Assembly (NCBI RefSeq): GCF_945859705.1
Contig: NC_079137.1
Location: forward strand, 32,793,322 to 32,857,321
DNA from: Episyrphus balteatus
Lineage: Eukaryota > Arthropoda > Insecta > Diptera > Syrphidae
DNA: 64,000 nucleotides
Reading direction: 5' to 3'
Shown: one piece after another, positions 47,468-58,114 of the stretch
Layout: every line of letters starts with the position of its first letter
Numbering within the stretch: the first letter of the stretch is position 1
Program-made: the position numbers and the translations under genes
The notes under the pieces: generated by a model
What the model saw: only the letters and a program-made list of their open reading frames with translations
Database searches by the model: none
What the model was told of the DNA's origin: nothing

Positions 47468-50400
47468 ATGAATAAAAATTTGATATGTGTTCTCCACAAT
47501 CCAAATGAAAATTGCAACGAACTCAACGGAAAAGTGAAACTATTTTCAACAAAATCCCTAGAAAAGTGTGCGGAAGTTTTAAAAATTAGAAATAAAAACG
47601 GATTAGCATATCGACACATAAAACTTCCAGAAAAAATTGATGGCATCAGTGGCTATAAAAGTGTCTGCTACAAAACCTTTACAGCTGTGAAAAGCCGTTA
47701 CAATCTTCATGCAAATGATGGTAAGAAAATGATTAATTTTTTCTCAGCAGTTCTCTTTTGTAAAATATGTTTATATTTATACATAAATTTGTATGCACTA
47801 TATATTTATCTAAGATATCTGGTTTGAATAAGGTAAAAAAGATACTGCACTCGATCGAGGACATCTGCAAAATGCACTTTTTAATGTTAGTGGTTTTTTG
47901 TAAGGAAATAAATAAATGGATGGGGGTTTTTATTTATGGTAAGATTAACAAATAAATTATATTTACAAAAATAGAAAAAAAGAGGGCCATAATAACTTTT
48001 ATTGGTAACGATTACATTCAACACAAAAAATGCATATATTCCAATATAATATGAAAATAAAAATAATTTATAAGAAGTACAAAATTGTTTGACTATAAAC
48101 CTTAATGATTTTTAATATAAAAATCTTTCTTTTTATATCATACGACGCTATGTTTATTCTAAACACATTTAATCTATGTATATACATTACCCACTCATAT
48201 ATTTGTACATTATTACTTTAGCAATAAACGATTATCCTACAATCTCAGAACAACCATTACTTGATGCGTTTGATGATGATATTTTCAATGAAGTAAATGT
48301 TACCGAAGCCGATGAGTTCAACGGATTAAATCTTGATTTTGAATTACTCTCTGAAGAAAATATCTCAGATGAAGCAGTAGTGGAAAATGGTTCTGTTAAT
48401 GTAAACTGTCTGTTTTGCAATCTATCTTCAAAACGTATAAAAATGTCAAGAGAAAAGCTTATTTCTGCAAACAAAACCACGATTGAACAAATCCTTTGCA
48501 AAAGCATGTTGGTTGAAAGAGATGAAGTTTATGATAAATTGACATCTAACTTTAACAATGAAATGATAAAGTATCATAAAACATGTCTGGCAAAATTTTT
48601 ATCGGATGTTCATCGATTCGAAAAAAAGTTGAGCACCTCAAAAAACGAAGCTTTCCACAAAAACGCACACCATTTCGCTTTCTCATTTGTCTGCACCTTT
48701 TTAGAAGAAGATGTAATTAAACTAAAGAAAATAGTTTGCCTTCAAGAAATTGTTAAGCTATACGAAGAAAAACTGCTTGAAAAAGTTCCATCTCTAAGTT
48801 TTTCGGTAGACTATTTAAAAAGAAAGTTAGCCCAATTCTTTAAAGAGAGAGCTCATTTTCAAAAAATTGGGAAACTATGGTTTTTAATTGACAATAGCAT
48901 CTGTGATTACCAAGAAAGCGTTTTAATGGACGATTTCAAAAGCGTCAATTTGAATCTATGTTTAAGGTAGGTACCTACTATATAATTTGCATATGCATAT
49001 GTTCTGAATAAGCCATAACATGACTTTTGTTGTACTTTAAAGAGACATTGCCTACAAAATTAGAGATGAAATCCTGAAGATTGAAAAAGAGCCTCTTGCT
49101 GAAGTGGTTACACTGAAATCAGTGGTTGAAAATACAGTAAAAATACCAACCTTACTAAAAGAATTTTTTGAAAATCTGTTGATTGGCCCCAATAAGCCAC
49201 AAGAAACGCCCGATGATATTGAAAGAAGAATTTTGTCTCTTTGCGATGATTCAATTTATAGCGTTACAAGAGGCCGGATCAAGCCTGGAAAACATATTCA
49301 GCTAGGTAATTTAAAGAAAAACTGAACCTTTTTTCAGTGTGTTGTCAAACATCCACTATTATACAGAATTATTGATTTTAATCAAGTGAAGATTGATGCA
49401 GTCCTTTGATAATTTCCTTTTTATTAGGTCTTGCAATGAAAAGTTTGACAAGTAGTAGAAGAGTTGTAGAAATTTTAAATAAAATGGGTCACTGCGTAAA
49501 TTACCACTATGTGGAAGAACTTGAGACAGAGTTGGCCTACTCAAGTGATATTTTACAATCTTCTCTTTTACCGAATGGTATGTTAAACGAGAAGACTGTA
49601 TGTACTGGCGTAGCATTTGATAACTATGATCGGTTTGTTGAAACCAGCAATGGCAAAAACACTTTGCATGATACAGTTGGAATTGCTTATCAAATAAAAA
49701 TTCCAGAAATAGGTAAAATAACAGACATACATAATCAAATCTTAAAATTTATTATTAATTATTATAAAAAAAATATACAGCCCTATTCTGCTATCCATCG
49801 GGGGGAAAAATCGCTAAATATTCACCAATTACCATTCTGCTATTCATCGGGGGGAATCCAAACTCACGTCGGTAATATCGGTAATGTTGTTCAGTATTCC
49901 ACTAATCACGTGAATGAACTTGCTCCATACATTTACAATCCGCATAAAAAATGTTGCGGATCTGTCACTTTTGTTTGTAAAAATAAATTCACCATCGTTG
50001 AAATTAAGCAAAATGCCACTTTTCATAAATGTTTAATTATTTCTTAACATTTAATCGGCTGCTTTTATTTTTTCTATGCAAATAAACACAAACAAAAAAT
50101 TTTTTTTTCCTTTCAATTTACTTCGTCGCCATTTTTTTTTTAATTTGACGTTCACCTGGACGTCAAATTGAGGGATGATAATGCAGTTTACCCGATGGAT
50201 AGCAGGATGGCAAGGTAGAGTTAAAGTGAACCGAATGTGTGAATCGGATCTGAGATTCACGGGAACAGCAGAATAGGGCTGATAGACACAGGTATCCAAA
50301 TCAATAATCAAACTGCATGTCAAAAAAAAAGAAAAAGACGAGCATATGAACCTATGCTCAGTGATATAGAACCATATTACAAGAAACCGAAAATGCTATC

Positions 50401-53400
50401 AACACTTTCTAATACAATGTTGTTAGATATTAACAATTATGAACCATCCATGCTCAAAGCCAGAAAACTTGACTATATATGGCTAACATCTTTAAGCTGT
50501 GGTCGAGAAAAAACGCCTATGTGGACTGGTTGGAATTCACAACATATTAAAGAAGATCTCCCACAGCAAAAGGTAGTTATAAACAAATATCTCGATCACC
50601 GTTTCAAAAAATCGCCATCTCAATTCTAAACAGGTTTACTACTTGCCACCAATCAATGAGTCTCCGACAAACAATTCAGTTGTTTTGGAAACGCTCAAAC
50701 GGTCCCTGGCAATAGCTGATGAATGTCATCAAACAAACATATTTGTGACATATGACCTAGCAATTTCCAAAATTGCTTTGCAAATTCAACGTGAAGAATC
50801 ACCACATTTTGATAGAGTTTTTGTTTTACCGGGAAACTTCCATGTGGAATATGCTTTTAACAAAGCGATTGGAAAGTTTATTGATGGATCTGGGGCTGAA
50901 ATTATTTTAGTAAATAGCGGAGTTCTTGCTCAAGGCTCTTTAAATGCATTCATTTCGGGTAAGTCCTTAAAAATAAACTGTAAGGCAGATAATTAGTAAA
51001 GTAACTTTTACTTTAAACATAAAGGTACACATTTTAATAGATGCAAGCGATTGCATATCATTTTAAGTGCAGCTATACAAGTGCTGCACTTTGAAAGTTT
51101 TATGAAATCAGAAGCTATTTGCACACAAGAACTGAGATCAGACATTGATTTCTTTGAAAATTTGGGGTTAGAGGAGGGCTTACCATCAAGCTATGAAAAC
51201 ATTTTATCACGATACACTTCATATACATCAAAAACACTAAGAGGTGAACAAGGTAAGACAGCTGAGTACTGGATGAAGTATGTAGAAATGGTGCATCTCA
51301 GAAATGATTTTTCACGAAGTATAAGAAGCGGTGATTTTGATTTATACGCTTATTCTTTGAATAAATTAGCTGCTTATTTTTTTGCATTAAATCATCCAAA
51401 CTACGCTAGATGGAGTGTCAAATTTGTCGATAATTTGTTGAAAATTGACCAAACTCACCCCGAATTGGTAGAAACAATTAAAAAGTGTGGATTTGGAGTA
51501 AAAAGAACACAGAAAAACTTTTCAATGTCACCTGTAGATCTTACTTTAGAACAAACTATAAATGCTGATGCAGCTAATCGATTAACAGGCGTATCTTCGT
51601 TCACGAATTCCATTTCCGCCAGGATCAAATGGGCTAAAACACATTCTTCTAGAACTGAAAATTTAACTTCTTTATATGCCAAACTTGGAATGGCGATAAA
51701 AGATGATGTCAGTCGAGATCTTAAACCAAGTGAAATAAATAGGTTTACTGACAGCTTAAATAGTATAAAAGACGAAATTGAGAAATTTTATAACCCTTTT
51801 ACGGAACCTCATAACACTATCAACCTGTTTAATATTTGTACAGGCAAATCGGTTTCAAAAACAACACAGAGCTTTTTACTGAGCGTACGAGAAAAAGGAT
51901 CTTACAAACGCGAAACTTTTATAAGGGAGTGTCAAAAAGATCCTACAAGATTTGAAAAACCAATTCCACGATCTGAAATTAAAAACTTTGCTTTTGACAA
52001 CAAAAATACTGAAGATTCAGGAAAAGCGAAAATATTGGCATTAAAAATGGAAAGAAATCTAATCGGTAGAGTTTTGTTTTTGGCATCAGAGAATTGTATA
52101 AGCTTGGAAGAAGTTTTTAAATATCCGCTCACGCCTGTTCCACAAGCATTTGGACACCTAGATGGAACAATGATAAAAACAGACAAATCCGTTTTCTTCA
52201 AACATGTAGACAAATCTGTTATAAGTAGCCCTCCACAACATATTGATGCAATTATTATTGACGGATTTTTTCTACTGCATACCTTAGGAGAGCTGCCAAC
52301 GACATATGGTAAAATTGCACACCATATTCTCAAAAAAATTTCTAAGATGAGTGCACACAATATTCATCTGGTCTTTGATCGTATGATATCTCCATCGATT
52401 AAAGATTTTGAAAGAGAAAGACGAAAAACTTCGCATGATGATATTGTGTATTGTACCTTAAGAGAAAACCAACAGCGACCAGCGGATTTTGTCAAAGCCT
52501 TGAGAAATTCCTCTTTTAAAAAAACACTCAACGACTTTCTTGTTGAAGAATGGAGGAATACCAAATATTCTGAATTAATACAAGATAAACAAATTTTTGT
52601 AACTTGTGAAAAAAAGTGTTTTTTATTTAAGACTGAAAACTCTGATGTTTTAAGAGAGGAAGTTTGGCAGCTTGAAAGTGCTCAGGAAGAAGCGGATACG
52701 CGCATGATGCTGCACTTGTCATTTCTACAGAGGGGAAGCAGTGTTGTAGTTAAATCACCAGATACCGATGTACTTATTATTTCCCTCACAAATTGGCATT
52801 TGCTAAAAAATAATTTAAGTGTGTGGATAGAAACAGGAAAAAGTTCAAAAAATACACTGCGGCTCATAAACATAAACATGGTTTATGAGGAATTGGGCCC
52901 AGACCTTTGCGCTGCACTTGCTGGTTTCTACAGTTTTACTGGCTGTGATTTTACACCAGCATTTTTCCGAAAAGGAAAAATACAACCCTTTTTAATACTA
53001 CAAAAAAGACCGGACTTCCAGGCAGTTTTTTCCAAATTCGGAAGTTCTACCAACATTCCTGAAGAAGATTTTGCCAAAATTGAAGAATTTGTTTGCAAAA
53101 TCTACAAAACAAAAGCAAACACTGTAGATGCGGCAAGGTTTGAAGTTTTTTATAGATCTTGTAAACCTTCTTCAAAAAATATTTTTAAAAACATTAAAAG
53201 TATGTTAAATGTCGTCAAAGTTCGTTTTGTACACACTAACTCTTTTGAACACTTTCAGGTTTTGAAGGAAGTTTATTGCCTCCTAACCGTTCAGTTCTTG
53301 AGCAGCAAATAAAAAGATCAAACTATGTGACTCACATCTGGAAAAATGGGGTTACAAATTCCCCTGTCTTTTTAATTCCAGAAAAATGTGGTTGGGTCCT

Positions 53401-53545
53401 TCAGAACAATATGCTGCTCATTAACTGGTTCGAAGGAAATGCAGCCCCCGAAAATATACGGGATATTTTGAAAAAACATGAAAATGAAAGTGAAGATGAC
53501 GATAAAACTGATCTCGATTCATCTGACGAGAGTGAAATTGAGTAG
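47468..53545 (+). CDS. Transposon-encoded multidomain protein with FEN/XPG-type nuclease
   Basis: Eight exons: 47468-47720, 48222-48966, 49043-49305, 49428-49712, 50292-50572, 50634-50958, 51025-53199 and 53259-53545. All have GT/AG borders and join in phase into 1,537 residues without a stop. Exon 1 has Cys/His pairs (C7, C16; YKSVCYKTFT). Exon 2 has CLFC (C147, C150) with YHKTC (H203, C206), a probable zinc site. The central part carries AFDNYDR (D485), VTYDLA (D650) and NFHVE (E681), possible RNase H-fold acids. The C-terminal third matches FEN-1/XPG: IIIDGFF (D1130), VFDR (D1169), QEEADTR (E1272, E1273, D1275), SPDTDV (D1297, D1299) and FTGCDFTPAFFRKGK (D1359), equivalent to the N, I and helix-hairpin regions. 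The tail is acidic. The role is presumably transposition; whether the nuclease or the central domain cuts DNA is unknown. The start is the first ATG after the inverted end. Confidence 0.88.
49778..50281. mobile_element. MITE in intron 4 of the transposon gene
   Basis: Inverted ends CAGCCCTATTCTGCT at 49778-49792 and 50267-50281, with a second inner pair (ATCCATCGGG / CCCGATGGAT). ATA flanks both sides. The acceptor of the host intron lies 10 bp past its right end. 504 bp and non-coding; the frame that reads through it is accidental. Confidence 0.85.
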
Positions 53546-53970
53546 GAATCCAATTTAAATACTGTTAATGCTTGTTTTTTTTTTTATTTTCCATAAGTTA
53601 TGTTTATTTCTTTCTTGTAGGTACATACATAATTATTCATCAATTTAATAATGTATTTGTTTTAATTCAGTTAAAAAGCTACAAATAATATAATTTATCT
53701 TTCCACTTCCGATTTATAAAAGTTTTTTTTTTTTAATTTTATTCGATGCTACCGAGTTTAAAATTATTGGCTATACATGTGTGTATGTATACCACAATTT
53801 TCATCAGTTTGGTGTTTTGGTGATTGAAGCAAAATCTTGTAGTTTAGGTAAGTAGTTACAAACAAACAAACATGAGTTTAATCCCTTATCCGTCTTTGCC
53901 AGGTCTAAAAAAAAACAGTTTTGGGCCACTTCAACGTTTAGCCACACGTTTAAAATTTCTTTCATGGGTA
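53546..53970 (+). other. 3' UTR and spacer of the transposon gene
   Basis: AT-rich sequence between the stop codon and the right inverted end. No clear AATAAA is unique to it. Confidence 0.4.
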
Positions 53971-53974
53971 TGCT

Positions 53975-55310
53975 TTTGAATCAAGGGTTACAGGATGTGG
54001 CTTTTTTCAAGTGGTTAGGTAAAAGTTTAACAAATAATGTATTTTCAAGATCGTCTGCCGGGGGCTTGCCCCGACTTAAAGTGTCTGCCATGGGTATTTT
54101 TGTCATCAGGGAGTCCAAGGCAACAGGGTGCGACTTAGTTCAAGTGTTTACTCTAAATAAATCAATTTTCAGAAAAACTGCATTTTCAAGACCGTCTGCC
54201 GGGGGTTTGGCCACACTCAAAATGTCTGCCATGGGTATTTTTGTTATCAGGGAGTCCACCGCTACAGGATGCGACTAATTTTAAGTGGTTACCCTAAATA
54301 AATCAATTTTCAGAAAAACTGCATTTTCAAGACCGTCTGCCGGGGGTTTGGCCACACTTAAAATGTCTGCCATGGGTGTTTTTGTTATCAGGGAGTCCAC
54401 CGCTACAGGATGCGACTAATTTTAAGTGGTTACCCTAAATAAATCAATTTTCAGAAAAACTGCATTTTCAAAACCGTCTGCCGAGGGTTTGGCCACACTC
54501 AAAATGTCTGCCATGGGTATTTTTGTTATCAGGGAGTCCACCGCTACAGGATGCGACTAATTTCAAGTGGTTACCCTAAATAAATCAATTTTCAGAAAAA
54601 CTGCATTTTCAAAACCGTCTGCCGAGGGTTTGGCCACACTCAAAATGTCTGCCATGGGTATTTTTGTTATCAGGGAGTCCACCGCTACAGGATGCGACTA
54701 ATTTTAAGTGGTTACCCTAAATAAATCAATTTTCAGAAAAACTGCATTTTCAAAACCGTCTGCCGAGGGTTTGGCCACACTCAAAATGTCTGCCATGGGT
54801 ATTTTTGTTATCAGGGAGTCCACCGCTACAGGATGCGACTAATTTTAAGTGGTTACCCTAAATAAATCAATTTTCAGAAAAACTGCATTTTCAAGACCGT
54901 CTGCCGGGGGTTTGGCCACACTTAAAATGTCTGCCATGGGTGTTTTTGTTATCAGGGAGTCCACCGCTACAGGATGCGACTAATTTTAGGTGGTTACCCC
55001 AAAGTCTAAAAACGCCAAAAAAAAACGCATTTTCGGGACAGTCTGCCGGGGGTTTGGCCACACTTAAAATGTCTGCCATTGGTATATTTGTTATCAGTGA
55101 GTATGTGGCGTTGGTTATCAATAAATTTTAAGTGGTTACCCTCACTAAATCGATTTTCAGAAAAATGGTACTTTTGATGCGCTTTTTCTCGACAACGGCC
55201 CAAATAAATGCAGGCAGACTAAGGTATTCGTCATCACAATGACCCACGCTACCTCTGACATTCATATGAATCGGTTACCTCTCACGCAAGAAATCTGCTC
55301 CCGGCTCTCG
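53975..55310 (-). repeat. Right inverted terminal repeat with about eight 141-bp units
   Basis: The inverse of the left end, with unit marks AAGTGGTTACCCTAAATAAA at about 54281, 54423, 54564, 54706, 54848, 54990 and 55130. The order and number of variant units differ slightly from the left arm, and several units share one variant (CTGCCGAGGGTTTGG) that is rare on the left. Confidence 0.9.
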
Positions 55311-55556
55311 GTCTAATAGAAAAGCCTTTTCTTTGCAAAAATTGGCGGTATGAATTTTTAAAAATATAAATTTCTTCAAAATATTCTATTGAAAACAATT
55401 ATTATATGCACTTCAAGTTTCACAAAGCCAGAATACAGACCGGCAGCGACGTCCTAGACCGGAAGCAGTGTATGCAGACGATCGTCCGAGAAAGTCGTCC
55501 GAGTAGTTCCGACCTGATGTCGGCCGATAATTCGGTTTTAGTGTACGCGAACGGTA

Positions 55557-55747
55557 AGCCCTGTTCCATTGGAGGTGGTAGTCTACTAATACATAGTAGA
55601 TGTTTTGGTTAATCTAGTACTATCATCTACTCATGCTCTTCTTCCCGAGTACATACGATTTGTATTGAATTCGTTGAAAGTGCGTTCCATTGAAAATCGC
55701 TAGTTAACTACTAACAGTACTTTGCCACCTCCCAAAGGAACAGGGCT
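55557..55747. mobile_element. MITE, AGCCCTGTTCC family
   Basis: Ends AGCCCTGTTCCATTGGAGGT and the inverse of AGCCCTGTTCCTTTGGGAGG, flanked by GTA on both sides. 191 bp. Related to the copy at 41680-41817. Confidence 0.75.
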
Positions 55748-56101
55748 GTAGTTAAAACTTTTACATTGGTATGTTATAATAAATTTAAAAGAATCTATTT
55801 CACACAAATAAATATTACTCTGGCAATGTTGCTTAACATTATTTTCGCTTCGTTTTTCTTTCTACCCTCTTCTTCGCCGCACAAACCCACACGCAAGTAA
55901 TTGCTAGCCATGTATGTACTCATTATTCATTAATCATTTTCATTATTCAATTTTTCCTTCTAAAAAGTTGCTTGTAATTACACTATTTGACAACAAAAAT
56001 AACTAAATAATTGAGAAATATTCATCAAAATATTACTTTTCTTAGTTTCTTTATGAACATAAATACCATCAAATCACACAAATATAATAAACTCAGAAAA
56101 C
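55748..56101 (+). other. Upstream region of the hAT-derived gene
   Basis: AT-rich leader with no firm promoter motif. An A-rich run directly precedes the ATG, favourable for fly initiation. Confidence 0.4.
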
Positions 56102-58114
56102 ATGGACGAATCAATGGAAAAATACAGTGCTTCAGCAATGTTTCAATCACCATCACTATCCCCTTCAACTACATTTGATAACATCGATTACAGTGATAAT
56201 AATTCACCAATTAATGGCACTACAAAAACCATGACAATAGTCGATGGACGTTTCTTTAGAATGCTTCCAGAGAAATGTATTAATAATACAACAGTTGCTA
56301 CATGCGTTAAGTGTGAGCCACGTTATATTGAAATTAAAGGTAATGTTAATTCATCATCGAATTTTTTGTGCCACTTAAAACGCAAACATGGAGCTGAATC
56401 TGTTCAAGAATACACAGAGTATTTGCATTCAAAAAAGCGTTACCGCGGACGCGGACCTACTTCCAACAATTCCAATGCTATGGAATCTCGCCAAATAAAA
56501 TTCAAAACCAATCATCAATCACAGTCAATTGGCCAGCAAGAACATTTGGAGAGAAATATTTTAAAATTCATTGTTCATTCAATGATGCCAATGGAAACCG
56601 TTACAAATTCATATTTTTTAGAAATGTTCAAAAGCTTCAATGTGCCCGATCAAGATTTGAAAATTTTCAATCGGGAACTTTTAAATGCAAAACTTGAAGA
56701 TTTATTTCACAGAGTCTCGGAACAACTTAGAATTGATTTGAGAAATGCTTTTGAGGTTTGCTTTGTTGCAAATTTCTGGCAAAGGAACGATGACAAAAAA
56801 TGTCTGGTAGTCATGGTACATTGGATAGATCCCGAAATGAAAAGGCGATCGGCTGTTTTGAAGATTCATAAGTTGTCTCCCAATGAATCTATAGAGCATA
56901 TTCTTAAGTACATTAAAGATGAGTTCCATATCAGAAGCTCAAAAATATATTCTTGTTCCACTGTGACTTGTAACCTTTTAAAAGCGTTAAGCGCTTATGG
57001 TATAGATAAAAATTCAATAAATGACAATTTTCAGGATAATGATGTTGAACTGATTATGATGAATAACGACCTTCTATCGCCTTTTAAACCTCAATACCTT
57101 TCGTGTTATGTTCAGGTTTTGAGTAACTTTGCTTCGTTTGATGTTGTCAAAGTTATATCGAACTGTAGAATGTTATCTAATTTGCATGACAGAGTTATGA
57201 AAAAGTGCAATATTCTTTGGAGTCACCCAGAAGCAACAGATATTCTTGAGGAAATAACGGGCTTCACACTAACAAAGCCTTCTGCGAAAAGCTGGATTTC
57301 TGTATATACTGCACTTGGTGAGATCCTTACCATAAAGGATAAGAGTATTGAGATTTTCCAAGCTTTTGAAATAAAAGACTACCTGAATGTAATGGATTTT
57401 TTGTATATTGAAGAGCATTTAGCATGTACAAAACCCATAGCTGAAGCAATGGCTATTTTAGAAGGTTCAAAACACAGTCTATATGGTTCGTTGTTGCCTA
57501 CACTTTTAGCATTACGGAGACATTTGAATAAACTTATAAAAAAAGAATGGACATATTGTGATTCATTAGTTATAGCAATTGCAAATATGGTCAATGAACA
57601 ATTCCAGAGTTTCTACAAATTTGAATCCTATGAAGCTGTCGAGGCGGCAATAGCTGCATTTTCACATCCAGAATTTAAAAATCGATGGCTTTCTTGTGTG
57701 GATGTGAATGTACAGACAAAAATGCTTCAAGCATTTAAAACAGCTGTAGAGGAAGAACTTCCCAAGAATCGACTATCAGACGTTGATGAAGGATTAAGTA
57801 ATATTCAATCACGTTCTGATTTCTTTGATTTTGGGACGGAAAATGAAGTAATCGAACCGATGCCAACAAAAGCAGTAGTTGATATGCAGGTGTTAAATTA
57901 TTTCAACTACACTAGCCGAAGTTTGGATAGTTTAAAACATTTTCCAGAAATTTACAAGGTTTTTATGAAATACAATTCGCCATTATCATCGTTTTCGATT
58001 GTGGACGAAATGGTTGGACATGATATTTTGAAGCGAGTGATGATGTCGGATAAGACTTTAGATAAATATTTGGAAATGAAAGTTTGGCTAAAGGCTAATA
58101 AGAATTTAATGTAG
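56102..58114 (+). CDS. Domesticated hAT transposase-like protein with BED zinc finger
   Basis: One uninterrupted exon of 670 residues. A BED-type finger is at 68-96 (C68, C71, H91, H96), followed by a basic linker. The central region follows the hAT fold: EVCFVANFWQR at about 218-228 takes the place of the usual (T)TDxW, giving Asn224 instead of the first catalytic Asp, and SCSTVTCNLLKA (284-295) takes the place of xxTDNAxN, giving Thr287 for the second Asp. The C-terminus (KYNSPLSSFSIVDEMVGHDI to SDKTLDKYLEMKVW) is a diverged hAT dimerisation domain. Loss of both acids while a long frame stays open argues for a host gene, probably a DNA-binding regulator. No terminal inverted repeats or 8-bp duplication were found nearby. 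I do not recognise the fly orthologue. Confidence 0.82.
   Translation: MDESMEKYSASAMFQSPSLSPSTTFDNIDYSDNNSPINGTTKTMTIVDGRFFRMLPEKCINNTTVATCVKCEPRYIEIKGNVNSSSNFLCHLKRKHGAESVQEYTEYLHSKKRYRGRGPTSNNSNAMESRQIKFKTNHQSQSIGQQEHLERNILKFIVHSMMPMETVTNSYFLEMFKSFNVPDQDLKIFNRELLNAKLEDLFHRVSEQLRIDLRNAFEVCFVANFWQRNDDKKCLVVMVHWIDPEMKRRSAVLKIHKLSPNESIEHILKYIKDEFHIRSSKIYSCSTVTCNLLKALSAYGIDKNSINDNFQDNDVELIMMNNDLLSPFKPQYLSCYVQVLSNFASFDVVKVISNCRMLSNLHDRVMKKCNILWSHPEATDILEEITGFTLTKPSAKSWISVYTALGEILTIKDKSIEIFQAFEIKDYLNVMDFLYIEEHLACTKPIAEAMAILEGSKHSLYGSLLPTLLALRRHLNKLIKKEWTYCDSLVIAIANMVNEQFQSFYKFESYEAVEAAIAAFSHPEFKNRWLSCVDVNVQTKMLQAFKTAVEEELPKNRLSDVDEGLSNIQSRSDFFDFGTENEVIEPMPTKAVVDMQVLNYFNYTSRSLDSLKHFPEIYKVFMKYNSPLSSFSIVDEMVGHDILKRVMMSDKTLDKYLEMKVWLKANKNLM

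Larger units (their letters stand above)
45860..55310 (+). mobile_element. Complete 9.45-kb DNA transposon with minisatellite inverted ends and a FEN/XPG-like nuclease (Academ-like?)
   Basis: The inverted ends run from 45860 to about 47195 and from about 53975 to 55310. They begin with GAGCCRGGAGCAGATTTC and continue through ~141-bp tandem units. GTCTAA occurs at both outer edges (45854-45859 and 55311-55316); the exact duplication length (4 to 6 bp) is ambiguous by a few bases at the right end. Between the ends lies one intact eight-exon gene on the plus strand and nothing else except a MITE. The intact frame implies a recent, possibly autonomous insertion. XPG-type nucleases are reported in the Academ superfamily; assignment to it is inference. 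Confidence 0.85.
45617..55554. mobile_element. Older inverted-repeat element enclosing the large transposon
   Basis: A TCGCGTACACCAAATCCG-like terminus at about 45622 and its diverged inverse ending near 55550 (GGTTTTAGTGTACGCGA) lie just outside the 9.45-kb transposon. Each is accompanied by ATCGGCCGA-type blocks. ACGG flanks both sides. The remaining host sequence is only about 240 bp on each side, so this was a short element used as target. Family unknown. Confidence 0.5.

Noticed and set aside
49713..50047. Continuation of the transposon protein through the CAGCCC-ended MITE
   Set aside because: The frame enters MITE sequence and stops. Splicing 49712 to 50292 keeps the phase and gives family-like sequence on both sides.
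45860..55310. P-element/Galileo or FB-NOF identity for the large transposon
   Set aside because: The long repetitive ends look similar, but the encoded protein has a FEN/XPG-type C-terminus and shows no THAP finger or Mutator-type signature that I can see.
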